64,000 nucleotides of DNA from Portulaca oleracea (GCA_029582165.1 CM055875.1:11750968-11814967); one strand, 5' to 3'. Shown: positions 1-12,335, counted from the first letter of the stretch. The notes: generated by a model from the letters alone, not told the origin. Translations and numbers: made by a program.

Positions 1-1090
1 GTCGTCAGCACTTCTTTCAGGTGGTTCGCATGCTCCTCCCGTGTTCCTGAGTACACCAATATATCATCGATGAACACCACCAGAAACGGCTTGAACACTC
101 GGTTCATTAAGTCCATGAAAGCAGCTGGGGCATTTGTGAGCCCAAACGGCATTACTACGAACTCATAATGACCTTATCGAGTTCGGAAGGCGGTTTTAGA
201 GATGTCTTCCTCTCGGATTCTTAGCTGGTGATATCCTGATCTCAGGTCTATCTTCGAAAACATTGTTGTACCCCGCAACTGGTCAAAGAGATCATCAATG
301 CGAGGCAGAGGGTACCGATTTTTGATGGTAATCTTGTTCAACTCCCGGTAATCGATGCATAACCTCATGCTACCATCCTTCTTCTTCACGAATAGTACAG
401 GTGCTCCCCATGGTGACGTGCTTGGTCGTATGTACCCCTTTTCTAGCAGCTCATCCAGCTGGGTCTTCAATTCCTTTAGCTCTGCGGGCGCCATTCGATA
501 TGGGGCTTCAAGCAGTCTTTGCCGGGCTCCAAATCGATCACAATCCACCTCCACGAGTGGGGCATTCGGAATCTCCTCGGGAAGACATCGAAATTCTGAA
601 CTATCGGAATACTCTCAATCGTAGGCTCCTCCGCTTGGTGTCGATTACATTACACAAAACCCTTCACAACCTTGGCCAACAACCACGAGCCTTGAGGCGA
701 GATAATCCTTACACCTTGAAGATGTCTGTCACTCCAATGTACTACCTTCTTCCCATTTGGTCCTACTAAGGTCACCTTTTGCTTGTAGCAATCTATCTGA
801 GCTCTATATTTTGCTAACCAATCCATCCCCAAAATAACATCAAACTCCATTAGGTCAAACAGATAGAGGTCTGCCTCAAATTCGACTGCGATCACTATAG
901 GACATCCACCATATAACTCTCCACAACTAATGGTATCCCGGTGGGTAGGGCTACCGACGTAGGCTTACTATTCTCAGGGTTTCATCTTAGCCTTCTACTA
1001 TAGCTCGTCCAACAAAAGAATGACTAGCACGAATCAAATAAAGCAGAGACATTGTAGAGGTGGAGAGAAGGTACCCGTCAACGCGTCGCT
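1..1090 (-). pseudogene. Ty3/gypsy pol fragment, copy A (protease to start of RT)
   Basis: Minus-strand coding remnant of a chromovirus-type Ty3/gypsy retrotransposon, entering from the left window edge. At 174-554 it encodes the RT fingers and palm start ([35 protein letters not shown]). Between 650 and 895 lies the protease/linker region (DVILGMDWL). It matches copy B at 13571-14700 closely. From about 480 to 1130 it has lost roughly 30 bp net in many 1-5 bp deletions, so the reading frame is destroyed there. The rest of RT, RNase H and integrase would lie outside the window. The assignment to a retroelement is secure; the clade (Tekay/Del-like) is inferred from the chromodomain-like tail and long LTRs of the sister copy. 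Confidence 0.9.
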
Positions 1091-2379
1091 TCATTCGACC
1101 TCATCATCCTTCCTCATCACATACACTCGTCCTCCTGCGTTACACGGTGGTTGTTGCTGCTGACGAGGCGGGTTTGCTGGCCTCCCTTGGTTGTTCTGAT
1201 TCCCACCGGGACCACCCTGGTTTTGTTGTTGCGGCCTCTGGTTTCCATTATAGCCTCCCCGATTTTGATATGTTGACTGCGGGGCTCTCCAGTTCCCATT
1301 GTTTCCATTGTTCCCGCCATTCCTATTGTTTCCACCATTGTGGCCCCCCGAAGGCTGTTGAGGGCACTGTCGTACATGATGTTGGAGGCTTCCACAGTTA
1401 AAGCATCCTCCTCGCACATTTCTTGCTTTACAATCCCGAGGATAATGGCCCGACCGTCCACAGACCTTGCATATCGGGACATACGGTTGCCTACGCCCCG
1501 AAGACTGATTTCCCTGCCAATTATTAGGGCAGAATCTCTTCTCTTGGTAGGGTTGAGGTGGGTTGAATCGGGGTTGCTCTTTCCTCTTATGCCCCTGTAT
1601 GCCAAGTTGTCGTTCCATATCGTGCATTACTCTCTCCACAGTGAGAGCAACATTAAGCATGTTCTGGTAGGAAGTGAAGTCTCGTGATGACATACGATCC
1701 TGAATCTTGCAGTTCAATCCATCCCAGAAACGATCCATCCTCAATTGCTCACTAGACACAAGGGCAGGTGCAAACCGAGATAGTTCGGTGAACTTAGTAG
1801 AGTAAGCGAGTACGCTTCGCTCTCCTTGGCGTAATTCCATGAATTCCTTTTCTTTCGTCTTTTGAAGGGACATAGGATTGAACCGATCCTCCAGCACAAC
1901 CTTAAAATGGTTCCAGTCAAAACCCGGTTCGGTCCTATCTCCTTCACACTTGCCCACCATAGGTTGGCCTCCTCCTTCAGGTGGTATGCAGCAAAATCCA
2001 CCCTCAACTCCTCAGGACAGCGGGTTGTGTCGAATATCTTTTCAATCTCCCTAACCCAATCTTCAAAGACTTTGGGGTCAGCTACCCCTGTATAAGTGGG
2101 CGGGTTAAAGCTATTAAACCTTTGGAGAAGAGCAGAGGGGTCATTTTCCCTTTCTCCTCCTTGTCGAACCACCACTCTCTTCAGTAGATCCTCGTGCTTG
2201 TTAAGCATCTCAATCATCAGCAGGCTAGCAAGGTCATTCCCTGGTGTTGTTGTACTCGGCCCGGATATCAAGTGAGGAAGACAATGACACGATTTGATCG
2301 CGGTTTGAGTATTTGTTAATTTGCGACTTACGGCGCTCCGATTACCGTGGTTGGGTTGAGAACCGTTCACGTCCGACAT
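1091..2379 (-). pseudogene. Ty3/gypsy gag, copy A (frameshifted)
   Basis: Gag capsid/nucleocapsid remnant on the minus strand. The N-terminal part (from the ATG at 2379 to about 1950) carries the retrotransposon gag core (VFEDWVREIEKIF, FAAYHLKEEANLWW). The frame then shifts, and 1960-1091 continues with FDWNHFKVVLEDRF, two zinc knuckles (CKVCGRSGHYPRDC and CFNCGSLQHHVRQC) and a Gly/Asn/Gln-rich tail before protease. The frameshift just after the WW motif is also present in copy B, so it predates their separation. Gag would form the virus-like particle in which reverse transcription occurs; this one could not be made as a single chain. Confidence 0.9.
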
Positions 2380-2648
2380 CCTGGTTCAAAGGGTCGATTT
2401 AGACTACTTAGGGTTTAATCTCACAGCGTAAATCACCAATTCTAAGGAGGGACTATCCAATCAAACTACCTCATAAAGGTTCTAAGCAGATACAAAACTG
2501 CAACATATTTCAACAGATAGGCCCAGATAATAGCATCATATTCCACATACTCTTTCATCGCGCACCATTTAAAAAGGGAAGAAGAAGATATATACTATCA
2601 CCTCTAAAATCAAGACTATTATTTATAATACTTGCACACCAGCGTCGT
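2380..2648 (-). other. Untranslated internal region between gag and antisense solo LTR (copy A)
   Basis: Non-coding leader of the gypsy element upstream of gag. It is nearly identical to 15980-16248 in copy B. It ends in GTCGT, the left target-site duplication of the solo LTR that follows. No primer-binding site is present, which shows that the adjoining LTR does not belong to this gag-pol. Confidence 0.7.
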
Positions 2649-5613
2649 TGTAAAACCCAGGAAAATCCAAGTATAATAACCGTGACGTCGTTAGTATTAT
2701 TTTAAGTCCGTTAAGTACTTCTGTGTTTAAATTGTTAACACTTGAGCTCGTAGGATCGTCGAGGGATTATTAAGGGTAATATAGTCTTTTCTACGTGCAT
2801 GAATATGCATGAGAATAGGGGTATTTTGGTAAATTCGATGTTAATATTTGATGAGTACGTATTAGTTTTATTTAATTAATTATTGGACTATTTATAGTAT
2901 TATTATTAATACTAACTGTTATTATTATTATTATTAGTAATATTAATATTGTTTTTTTTAAAATTTTTCCTAATTTTTGCTAGTAGACGATTAGTGGGCT
3001 TGTGCCCCAGGCAATTAAGTGTTAAATTAAGTGATTAATATCTCTAATAACTTTTAATTAGCCAAAAAAACCTACAAACCTTAAATCCCTACTCTTTCTT
3101 CCTCTCGTCTCTTCTGCCGTGGAGCCAAGAACTTCCCAGCCACCACCGACCACCGCTTGTAACCGCCGCCACCTCCGTCTCGCCGGAAACCGCCCCCAAC
3201 AACCGCTCCGACTACCGCAGCAATCACCGCGTTCTCTTTCTCTCTTTTCTCTTCCATTCGTTCCTCTCTCTCACCACCGTCCGCGTCGCCGTGCGCCACC
3301 ATCGCCGCCGCCCAGCCACCACCGTCGACCCCTGGTGCACCCTCGACCGTCGCACCGCCGTCGCCGACCTTCAGAGTCGTCGTCGCTGCCTAGAACGAGA
3401 ACGAAGTGCTACTGCTGCTAGTTGTCGTTGCTACTGTCTCGAACACCGACGTTGCTCCCGCCGACGACTCCTACCGTCCCCGCTGCCTCTAACGTCGCTG
3501 CCGTTCAACCTCCGCCCTGGCTTCCACCAGTTCTGCCCAGCCCTCTCAGTAAAAACCCTAAACCTGCTTTATTATTCTATTAGTTTACCGTCATCGTTTA
3601 TCAGTATTCATACTAATTGTTTTACCTTATAATCTGATTGGTATTCATGTTATTCACATGTAGAATTCATGTTGATAGGATGGTGGGATTAAGTGTTTAA
3701 TTTTGTGGGTTAAATTATCAATCTTTACTCACTGTTTCATTGATGCCTTGCTCTGATTGTTTTGTTATTGTCATTATTATTAGTGAGAAGGTTATTATAT
3801 CCCTAATCTGGCGTTATTTATCAATATTATGCATGATGTGTTCTCCTAATTTGAGTTGGTTATGCGTAGACTTTAGTATTGGGGTGTTTCAATGGGTGTT
3901 GATTTACCTACTGTATTATTAGTGTAGTATTGGGATGGGGATTGAGACCCTCCACCTGTAATTTCAGTAATTGGTTTTCGTTAGTTTATATCATGTGTAG
4001 AGTGTGATATTATATTATGTTAGTAGTATAATAAGATGTTGGTGGTTCTTAAGTGTTAGTATCAGTTTAGGTTATGAGTAGTATTATGATTATGATTAGG
4101 ATTATTATTATGGTGATGTTCTGTTATTATTATTATATGATAGTTTGTTTTTTTTTTTTAAAAAAAAGGGAGTCTTGTTAAATCTCTTTATGATTTTATA
4201 AGTTAGATTATATTATGTAATAAAGTTTTAATCTTTGACGTATTAATTATCGTATTATTTCGATTATTATCCTATGCGACATTGTAATATAAGTTTTAAT
4301 CGATTTTTTTCTTTTGAAAAAATGTGTTGCTATGTGTAAATTATTCAATTGATTGTCATATGGAGGTGTTGTGATATGTGATAGTTTGATAATGTGAGAT
4401 ATGTTTAAAATGTTAATTTATGATTGATGGGAACCTTATAGTGTTCCTAGGGGTGGGTTAGGAAGAAATTAGATTGCGTTAAATTCGTACGGCACGTTTT
4501 TAATTTTAGAAATTCCGTTATTTCTAGGCGCGTTCTAAACCGTTCGATCTAGTGAGTTCAAGTGTGTTCTGAAGTAAGGAGAAGAATTGTCAGGTAATGT
4601 CTATGTCCTAGATCCCGCTGGGATGCACTTTAATTGTTTTGGTTGATTTTAAGCTGTTTTACGGTTTGCATCCCGAAGGGATTTTATTGTGAATTTATTT
4701 ATCGATTTTGAGTGTCGAATTATGTTCTTTTGAGTTGGTAAAATGTGGACAGTCTGTTACGTGTGTGATTTGGAAATGGTTTTGGAAATTTGGGATTGGA
4801 TTGGATTGGATTGGACTGATTGAGTTGCAAGGGTACAATGTTAAACCTGATTAATAAATTAAATGTGACGTAAATGCGGGTTCGGGCAACACCCCTGAAG
4901 ACCAGGTTCTCGGCATCCTGTAGGGGGGTTGTCAAGAGATCAGGGATGCCTGATAGGTGCTACTTCCCCGGGGTTAGTTTTATGCACGTGTGTGAAATGG
5001 ATGACCATCCGCATGATTGAGATTGTGATTTATTGAGATTGATATTGAAGTTGAGATTATGATGAGATTGTGATATGATTATTGTGAAGTCTTTTGACTT
5101 TGAGGGCCAAATAAGCAAGGTCCGCCCGCTTAATAATTCTGAAAGATGGTTTGGTTGGTTGGGAAAGAAAGTTGGTTTCGAAAAGATTTGACTTGTTCAC
5201 TTCTCCCCCAAAAATGAATTGAAATGGATTTTGAATTGTTTTAACAGTTAGGGGTAGACATTATTGAGTCCTCCTCATGTTTTTAAATGTTTTGTTTTCA
5301 GGTGAAGAATTCTATGCTGGGAATGGGAATTAGCAAGTGAGGACGTTCGTTAGACCTTATTGTTTTGAATAAAGAGTTTAGTAGTGTTGTCAGACTTGAA
5401 ATCTTTCAGTAGTTTTGTTATGTCTTGAATTCAGGTTGTTGCTAAGTTAAATTCGAAGTTAAATTTGTTTAGTTAAATCCCTATTCTTGCTTTGTACTTC
5501 TCCGGAGGTACGGCAGTGACGCCCGTCTTTTCTTGGACGTTTTCCGCTGTTTTTCGTTGGTCAACGTTAGGGTTGACCGTTAGTTTTTAAAATCGAATTT
5601 CCAGGGCGTTACA
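2649..5613 (+). mobile_element. Solo LTR of a Ty3/gypsy element, antisense to the host element (copy A)
   Basis: A 2965-bp LTR, starting TGTAAAACCC and ending GGGCGTTACA, flanked by the 5-bp duplication GTCGT at 2644-2648 and 5614-5618. It is related to but clearly diverged from the LTRs at 7570-11011 and 20206-23668, and lies in the opposite orientation to the neighbouring gag-pol. Neither a primer site nor a polypurine tract adjoins it, so it is a solo LTR left by LTR-LTR recombination. It contains a GC-rich CCG/CCACC tract at about 3119-3560, probably transcribed leader rather than coding. The same insertion, with identical length and TSD, sits at 16249-19213. Confidence 0.9.
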
Positions 5614-6650
5614 GTCGTAGTATGTAAATCTATCCCCTATATTGGGGTTATCACGCAAAGAAACAGCACACCACACTTAGAGATATATCACAATCAAGCT
5701 AACCATGCATAATTAAGTTACAGCAACAAATCCTTCTGGCTATGTGGACTGATCTGAATCACCTTCACAGTTCACTAGCAGTGGATTGCTGGTGACCATT
5801 TTCTCTCAGCCCCTGTATGCAGTTTTCGGACATGCATCACCTTCTCGACCACCACTCGAATCCCACCCACCATCTAAGTTACGTAAAAAAGGAGCAGCAA
5901 ATAATTAGCGAAATCCAAATTCCAAAAAGAAATCATAGTGATGATATATAAATTATTAGGTGCCCTGTGCAAATACAACTGAGCAAGTTCAACCCTTACC
6001 AAAGTTGCATCGCTTACATTAAAAAAAGGCAGGCCTGTGCAACAAAATTTAAACATATTACTTTAACATATTAATAGATTTCTCGTGCAATGATGGTGAG
6101 GCAACAAAACACATGCTAAGGCCAAAAATGGAGGGGTTGAATATCTTCACAGATATTGCGGAGATTATACACTTTCAATATTTTTATATTATCGAGAATG
6201 CTAAATTGTAATCTTTTGATATTTTTCACCGTGTAAATCTTATGTATCATGCAAAATTTTATGAAAAAAAATTGTAACATGCAAATACATGCTAAAATAT
6301 ATTGATGTGGTATATATTGATAGTGCTTTTCGAAAACTAACCTGTTTGTATTTGCAGGTTTGCCGAGAATTCAATGGTTGCTTCAAATGTTAATAGTTGA
6401 TAGATTGGAAGAAAATGAAAGATGTTTTGATGTTTATATATTAGGTTGGGAGGTAGAGATCTAATTAGATTTGAGTGGGATGTAGAGTCCTAATTGGATT
6501 TGGGTGGGAGTTACAGTCCTAATTGGATTGGGATTTCTAATTAGGATAAAGTAGACTCTTTATCTGATTAGACTTGTTAATTATTTTTTTAAAGGGGCGG
6601 GAATTTTTTACTGTTTTTTTAAATCGATTTTTTTCTTTAATCTGATTGGT
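5614..6650. other. End of copy A homology, then unclassified AT-rich DNA
   Basis: Positions 5614 to about 5725 match 19214-19325 in the composite element (the stretch upstream of its extra ORF's stop). Homology then ends abruptly. From 5726 to about 6650 I see no credible coding region, RNA gene or repeat boundary; the sequence is AT-rich with short poly(A) runs. Confidence 0.5.
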
Positions 6651-6995
6651 CGATAACTCCTACAATCACTCTGGGTTGAGTATTCCAAATTTCGAATATA
6701 TTACTTTTATATTATTATAGATTATAGATAGATTACTATTATTATTATAGTCAACACAAAAATAATTGTTGATATTAATATCAAAATAATTCAATTCAGA
6801 GTCCAAAGTAGTCAAAGATTAGTGATACTTTATGATTTTTTTAATTTTAAAATAAAATCCGGATTGAAAATAAAAAAATTTGAAAATTGAAAAAAAATTC
6901 TACGTTGTGATTGACCAATTCTCCTACAATCACTCCCATGGCTCTATTTCGTGGGGCCCACAATGATTTCTATTATAATATATAGATTATTATTA

Positions 6996-7044
<49 letters not shown>

Positions 7045-7569
7045 TGTTATTTGCACCAAAATAATTTAATTCAGAGTGTAAAGCAGTCAAGGACTAGTGA
7101 TACTTTCTGTTTTTTTAAATTTTAAAATAAAATCCAGATTGAGAATAAACTAAATTTAAAATAGAAAAAAAATATTTTCTACGTAGTGATTAGTCAATTC
7201 CCCTACAGTCATTCCCGTGGCTCTATTTCGTAGGACCCACAATGATTTATGTAATAATATATAGAATATTATTATTATTATTATCATTATTATTATTCTT
7301 ATTATAGGCAACACCAAAATAATTACTGTTATTTGCATCAAAATAATTTAAATCAGAATCCAAAGCAGTCAAGGATTAGTGATACTTACTGGTTTTTTAA
7401 ATTTTAAAACAAAATCCGTATTGAGAATAAAAAAAATTGAAAATAGAAAAAAATATAATTTTCTACGTTATTATTGGTCAATTCCCCTACAATCACTCCC
7501 GTTGCTATATTTCATGGGACCCACAATGATTTCAATTATAATATATAGAATATAGATTATTATTATTAT
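6650..7569. repeat. Left part of a 250-290 bp AT-rich tandem array with (TTA)n tracts
   Basis: Tandem units share an anchor (GGGACCCACAATGATTT) at about 6958, 7236 and 7520. Each unit runs TCAACACC / CAAAATAATTTAATTCAGAG / GATTAGTGATACTTTCTG / a purine-rich AAAATAAAATCCGGATTGA block / CCAATTCCCCTACAATCACT / the anchor / TATAATATATAGATT followed by a (TTA)n microsatellite. The array continues at 23669 after a 16.1 kb retrotransposon. A more diverged unit precedes it at about 6640-6780. Confidence 0.85.
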
Positions 7570-8075
7570 TGTAACGCCCCGGAAATTCAATTATCAAAAA
7601 GTCAAAGTCAAACTAACGTTAACAGACAAAATTTAGCGGAAGACTTAAACTCTTATTGGGCGTCACTGCCGTATCCCCGAAGGAATAGAAGGCAAGAAGG
7701 AAAAACAATGACTGTCTGTCAACGACAACCAACTAACAAACTCATACTTAGAATATAAACCTCAACTAACTTAAAGTCTTTCAAAAAGAAGCATAACAAA
7801 AATTAACGACTCCTAGACATGTCGTCCTCACTTCTAATTCCCGTCCCCAGCATATTGATCATCACCTGAAAACAAAACAGTTCAAAAATGAGGGGGAAAT
7901 CTCAATAATGTCTACCCCTAACGTTAAAAACAAGTTAAATTCATTTCAATTCATTTGAGGAAGGGGAAACAAGTCAAACCTTTTAATAAACCGTTTAACC
8001 CATACAACTGTTTTCCTCAACCCAACCCATTCATTTATTATGCGGGCGGGATATCAAATCCCATATAGTAACATT

Positions 8076-8275
8076 GCCTACCAAAGGCATCAAAACAATC
8101 GCCTACCAAAGGCATCAAGATAACCGCCTACCAAAGGCATAAATATAATAATCGCCTACCAAAGGCATCAAAAATCGCCTACCAAAGGCATCAAAGTAAT
8201 CGCCTACCAAAGGCATCAAAGTAACCGCCTACCAAAGGCATAAATATAATAATCGCCTACCAAAGGCATCAAAAG
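8076..8275. repeat. Minisatellite in LTR: 8 copies of a GCCTACCAAAGGCAT unit
   Basis: Eight direct copies of GCCTACCAAAGGCAT separated by 8-13 bp AT-rich spacers such as CAAAGTAATC. Each core has self-complementary ends (GCCT...AGGC) and could fold as a small hairpin. The equivalent array in the 5' LTR has nine copies, so copy number changed after insertion. Confidence 0.9.
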
Positions 8276-10613
8276 AACAAACCCGCTTAATGTTTCACTT
8301 GAGTTATTAGTATCTTATGCAAAGCTCAGCTCACAGCTCTCAAGTCAATCCCAACCTAAGTTATCAAAACCAATAATAAAACCACCAATAAAAGACCATC
8401 CAATTTCTCAACTCAATAAAATCAAGCACAGCAAATACAAACAGTTATCCAAAACAGATTGTCAAATTTCCACAAAAGTCCCCTTTCGGGATGCAATTAT
8501 CAAAACAGATTAGAAAACATTAAAACACATTTAAAGAGCATCCCAGTGGGGATTAGAGCATAGACATTACCTGGTTAGCTTCACTTCACAGCAAAAACGA
8601 ATACACTTGAGCTCACTAACGACGCGAATTAGCTCGGGCCTAAAATAGAATAATTATTCTAATCAAAACGCGTCCTTTGAAGTTAGTATTAACTACCTTC
8701 TAACTAACCGTCCCCTAAGTACCCTATAGGTTCCTACCAGCTCAATACATCACTTCACACCACAACACTTTTATTAATAACAAACATTAACAAAAACAGA
8801 TTACAGCATCCACATAAAATGGGTCGTAACTAGACTTCCCGACATCCTATTGGTCTGGTTTTGGACTTTTCGGAAACCTCGGGATGTCTACTAAAACGTT
8901 TATGTTGAACTCAAGACCCAAAACACGCTTCAAAGTACTCAAAAACCGTCATCTTTCCAAACCGTAATCAAGGTATAACTCGAATTATAAAATTCCAAAG
9001 TCCGGTCCGTAAAATTCCTATTAAAGCTAACATCTAAGGGAAGCTCCAGTCCAAAGGGTTCGATCAAAAGATAACTACACTAACCGTGGTGACCCGATCT
9101 TTAGACACTAACGAAACTGTCCCGATCCCGTCTCTTATTTAATTTATAAATTTCGGTTCTAACCTTCACCACTTGGTCCCGGGGTTCTAATTTGGGCATA
9201 AAACAGTGACTAAGGTTAATAGCCTTGAACCTAACTCAACCCATGGTCCAACTTCATAAATTTTAAAATCAAAACTCACTAGAACCAACTTTAATCAATC
9301 TAAATTAATCACACACAACATTAACCATGATATAACATATCACAACCCAAAGAAACATGTAATTACTTGCTTAATAAAACAAGAATAGAACTTTGATAAC
9401 CAACACCCTAATCATGCATAAAAACGTAACCTTAATAATCCTAACATGCTTGACCTATAAGAATTATAAAGGATAATGTAACTACGAATTTCTTAAATCA
9501 AGAATAAAAAGAACTTAAAGAACATGTGAATGAAATATAAGGAAGAAATAAATATTTAAACTATCAATCAAGAATCCTAAACAAAACTAATTTCTTTTAA
9601 ACAAGATTCAATCAAGAACCAAGAATTAATAAACAAGAATCTCAATCTAACTTATTAACAAGATTTGAACATGATTGAATTAAAGAATATGTGAAAACTT
9701 AACTAATAATTCAAGAATTAAACTAGGTAATTAAACTTTACGAATTCATGCATACAATAATAATGTTATCTAAAAACCCTAACATGATTCACAAGAAAAA
9801 CAAAGTACAACAAACAATTGAACAATAATAATTCTACTACAACTATTACAACCCTAATACACCAAATTAAACATACAAGATTACATAAAATAATTTAGAC
9901 AAATTTACACATAATAATACAACACAAGAACAATAATTACAAATAACAACTTAATAAAAAGTTACACCCTAATTACCCAAATTACAAAATTAATCAATCA
10001 AGAAAATAACAATAATAATACCATAATAATCATAATAATACAATAATAATAATAATACAAATATCATAAAATAAAATAGAGAAAAAAAGAAAAGAAAAGA
10101 ATTGTAAAAACAAACTTAGGGTTTATGTTTAGGGTTAGGGCACGGGTTCCGGCGACTGGGCGGTGTCGACGGCGGCACGAGGGGCGGCGGTCAGAGGCGG
10201 CGACAACAGGGCAGCCGTGGGTGGTGTTGGTGGCGTGGCGAGAGTCGCGGTGGTGGTCAGAGTCGAACCCAACAACGATACTTCGTTTCTTCGTGTCTGA
10301 GCGGGCGTGCGACGGTTTCTGGTGATGACGAGAGTCGCGCGGTGGTCGGGAGTCGACGACGGCGACCAAGGTGGCGGTTGGTGGTGGCGTCGCGGTGGCA
10401 GGAGGCGAGAGAGGCAGGGAGATCGAGAGGGAGAAAGAGAGAAAAGAGGGAGAAAAAGGTGGTTGCGGTGGTTTCCGGTTGCGGTTGGTGGCGGCTGTGG
10501 TGGCGCGGCAGAGAAGGGGCGGCCAAGGGAGAGAGAGAGGGGGAGAGGAGAGGAGAGTGATGGCTAGGGTTAGGGTTTTGATTGTTATTAGGGTTTGAGG
10601 GAGAGAGAGAGAG

Positions 10614-10621
10614 TTTTTATA
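10614..10621 (-). promoter_or_regulatory. Predicted TATA box of the 3' LTR
   Basis: TATAAAAA on the minus strand, about 390 bp inside the LTR from its U3 start. It is followed downstream by a CT-rich tract and ACCCTAA-like motifs, as in plant LTR promoters. It is conserved in the 5' LTR at 23270-23277. No transcription evidence is available. Confidence 0.45.
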
Positions 10622-11000
10622 CTAGCTAATACTTAAGGCCCAATTAACACTCCTAACCCAACCCAACTAAAACAATTAAAAACTGATTTTTCTAAAAATA
10701 ACTAATAATACTAATAATAGTAATAATAATACTAATACTAATAATAATATTAATAGTAATCACATAGCAATTAATATTCACATACTTAATCACATAACTC
10801 AATAATATTAATAGTAATACTAATAAAAAAGAGTAAAACTAATAATACTAAACCCATGAAATTATCGATATACCCTTGTTAGTCTCTCACGATCCTACGA
10901 GCTCAAGTGTTAGCAAAATAAAACACAAACGAATAATAATAAATAACGAAGTCAAACCTAATTTACTAACGACGTCACGGTCAACATCTTTGGATTTTTC

Positions 11001-11155
11001 GGGGTTTTACATCATTACCTCCTTAAAAGAAGTTTCGTCCTCGAAACTTAAACTTAAGCCTAACGATTCGGTAACAAACCTAACGGTTCCGTTCTCCCTA
11101 AAACTCGAGGTTTTACATCATTACCTCCTTAAAAGAAGTTTCGTCCTCGAAACTT
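11001..11155 (-). repeat. Polypurine tract and duplicated 3' terminus of the element
   Basis: On the minus strand, GAAACTTCTTTTAAGGAGG then TAATGA precedes the LTR start; the purine run at about 11017-11024 is the likely plus-strand primer. The same block, including the first bases of the LTR (TGTAAAACC), occurs again 106 bp upstream at about 11111-11155. The element thus has two successive polypurine/LTR-start modules, only the LTR-proximal one of which joins the full LTR. Confidence 0.75.
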
Positions 11156-11164
11156 GACGTACCT

Positions 11165-11438
11165 TTAAGAGTGAAACAGGTGAGGGTATTTCGTTCTCAT
11201 CTCTTCTTCTGTTTCCCAGGTTGCTTCCGTTGTGGCATGATTTGCCCATCGCACTTTCACCAAGGGCACCACTTTCCTTCGAAGTTGTTTTTCCCTACGA
11301 TCCAAAATTTCCAGCGGCTGCTCTTCATAGCTCAAATCTTCTTGTAGCTGAAGCGGCTCAGGATCAATCACATGAGTTGGGTCTGGAACATATTTCCTGA
11401 GTTGTGACACATGGAACATATCTTCAAGGGTCTGCCAA
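11165..11438 (-). pseudogene. Integrase C-terminal chromodomain-like tail
   Basis: Minus-strand coding end of pol, with stop at 11165. It shows DMFHVSQLRKYVPDP, the conserved start of the chromovirus integrase C-terminal module, followed by a chromodomain-like segment (VKVRWANH, EATWETEEEM, YPHLF). In chromoviruses this part guides integration to chromatin. The integrase segment that should precede it (GPF/Y region) is missing and is replaced by the inverted core fragment at 11439-11836. The tail supports a Tekay/Del-like placement. Confidence 0.8.
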
Positions 11439-12335
11439 GGACCAGGAGGAAACACAATACAATATAGGTAATTGTGGATCGATTAACCAAGTCGGCTCAT
11501 TTTCTAGCCATCGCCAACAACTGGTCCCTAGACCAACTGGCTCAAGCCTATGTAAGAGAGATAGTAAGGCTACATGGAGTCCCCAGTTCTATAGTCTCGC
11601 ACAGATACGATTCGATGCGGATTTTGGAAGAAGTTGCAAGAGGCGTTTGGTACCAAATCGAAGTTTAGCATCGCTTTCACCCGCGCCATCGATGGGCGTG
11701 AGAGGACTATCCAAACCCTTGAAGATATGCTGCGAGCATGCGCATTAGATTTCAAAGACTCGTGGGATGACGAATTGACTCTCATTGAGTTCTCCTACAA
11801 CAACAGTTATCATGCTAGCATTGGGATGTCACCATTACCTATATTGTAGTGGCATGTATTAGGTCCGGTCCTATCGTTAGAGCTTCATCGATGTCCTGCC
11901 AACAGAGGGGAGTCCTACATCTCCTCCCATATAAAGCTTCGAATGGTGACATCCCAATGCTAGCATGATAATCATGTTGTAGGAGAACTCAATGAGAGTC
12001 AATTCGTCATCACGAGTCTTTGAAATCTAATGCGCATGCTCGCAGCATATCTTCAAGGTTTGGATAGTCCTCTCGATCTTCCCATCGATGATTGGGTGAA
12101 AGCGATGCTAAACTTCGATTTGGTACCAAACGCCTCTTGCCTTTCTTCCAAAATCGGTCGAATCTGTATCTCTGCTCGAGACTATAGAACTGGGGACTCC
12201 ATGTAGCCTTACTATCTCTCTTACATAGGCTTGAGCGGTTGGTCTAGGGACCGATTGTTGGCGATGGCTAGAAAATGAGCCGACTTGGTTAATCGATCCA
12301 CAATTACCTATATTGTATTGTGTTTCCTCTGGTCC
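11439..12335. repeat. Large inverted repeat made of integrase core (398/394-bp arms)
   Basis: The left arm (11439-11836) reads integrase core on the plus strand (LTKSAHFLAIANN, QAYVREIVRLHGVP, SYHASIGMSP). The right arm (11942-12335) is the same segment on the minus strand, the element's normal orientation. A 105-bp spacer (11837-11941) continues the integrase in the minus sense. The arms differ by scattered substitutions and small indels. A transcript through the element would fold into a hairpin of about 390 bp. This replaced the integrase-to-chromodomain part of pol. Confidence 0.92.

Larger units (their letters stand above)
7570..11011 (-). repeat. 3' LTR of the composite gypsy element
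   Basis: 3442 bp. On the minus strand it starts TGTAAAACCCCG and ends CGGGGCGTTACA. It pairs with 20206-23668 (3463 bp) in the same orientation, with scattered substitutions and indels. It contains a hairpin-forming minisatellite (8 copies here, 9 in the other LTR), a TATA box at 10614-10621, and a GC-rich block at about 10125-10560. A segment of about 45 bp present in the 5' LTR near 21405-21450 is missing here. Confidence 0.92.

Noticed and set aside
3119..3632. Open frames rich in Arg/Pro/Ser in GC-rich blocks (also near 10125-10570, 16700-17230 and 22900-23220)
   Set aside because: They are compositionally driven, overlap on both strands and lie within LTRs. They are better explained as transcribed leader sequence.
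8076..8275. Regularly spaced short repeats resembling a CRISPR array
   Set aside because: Spacers are 8-13 bp and themselves repeat; the array lies inside a plant LTR and recurs in its partner LTR. It is a minisatellite.
9780..10140. ACCCTAA/TTAGGG-like motifs suggesting interstitial telomere repeats
   Set aside because: Only isolated copies (also near 3050, 16680, 22860 and 27030) without tandem runs; common in plant promoters and leaders.
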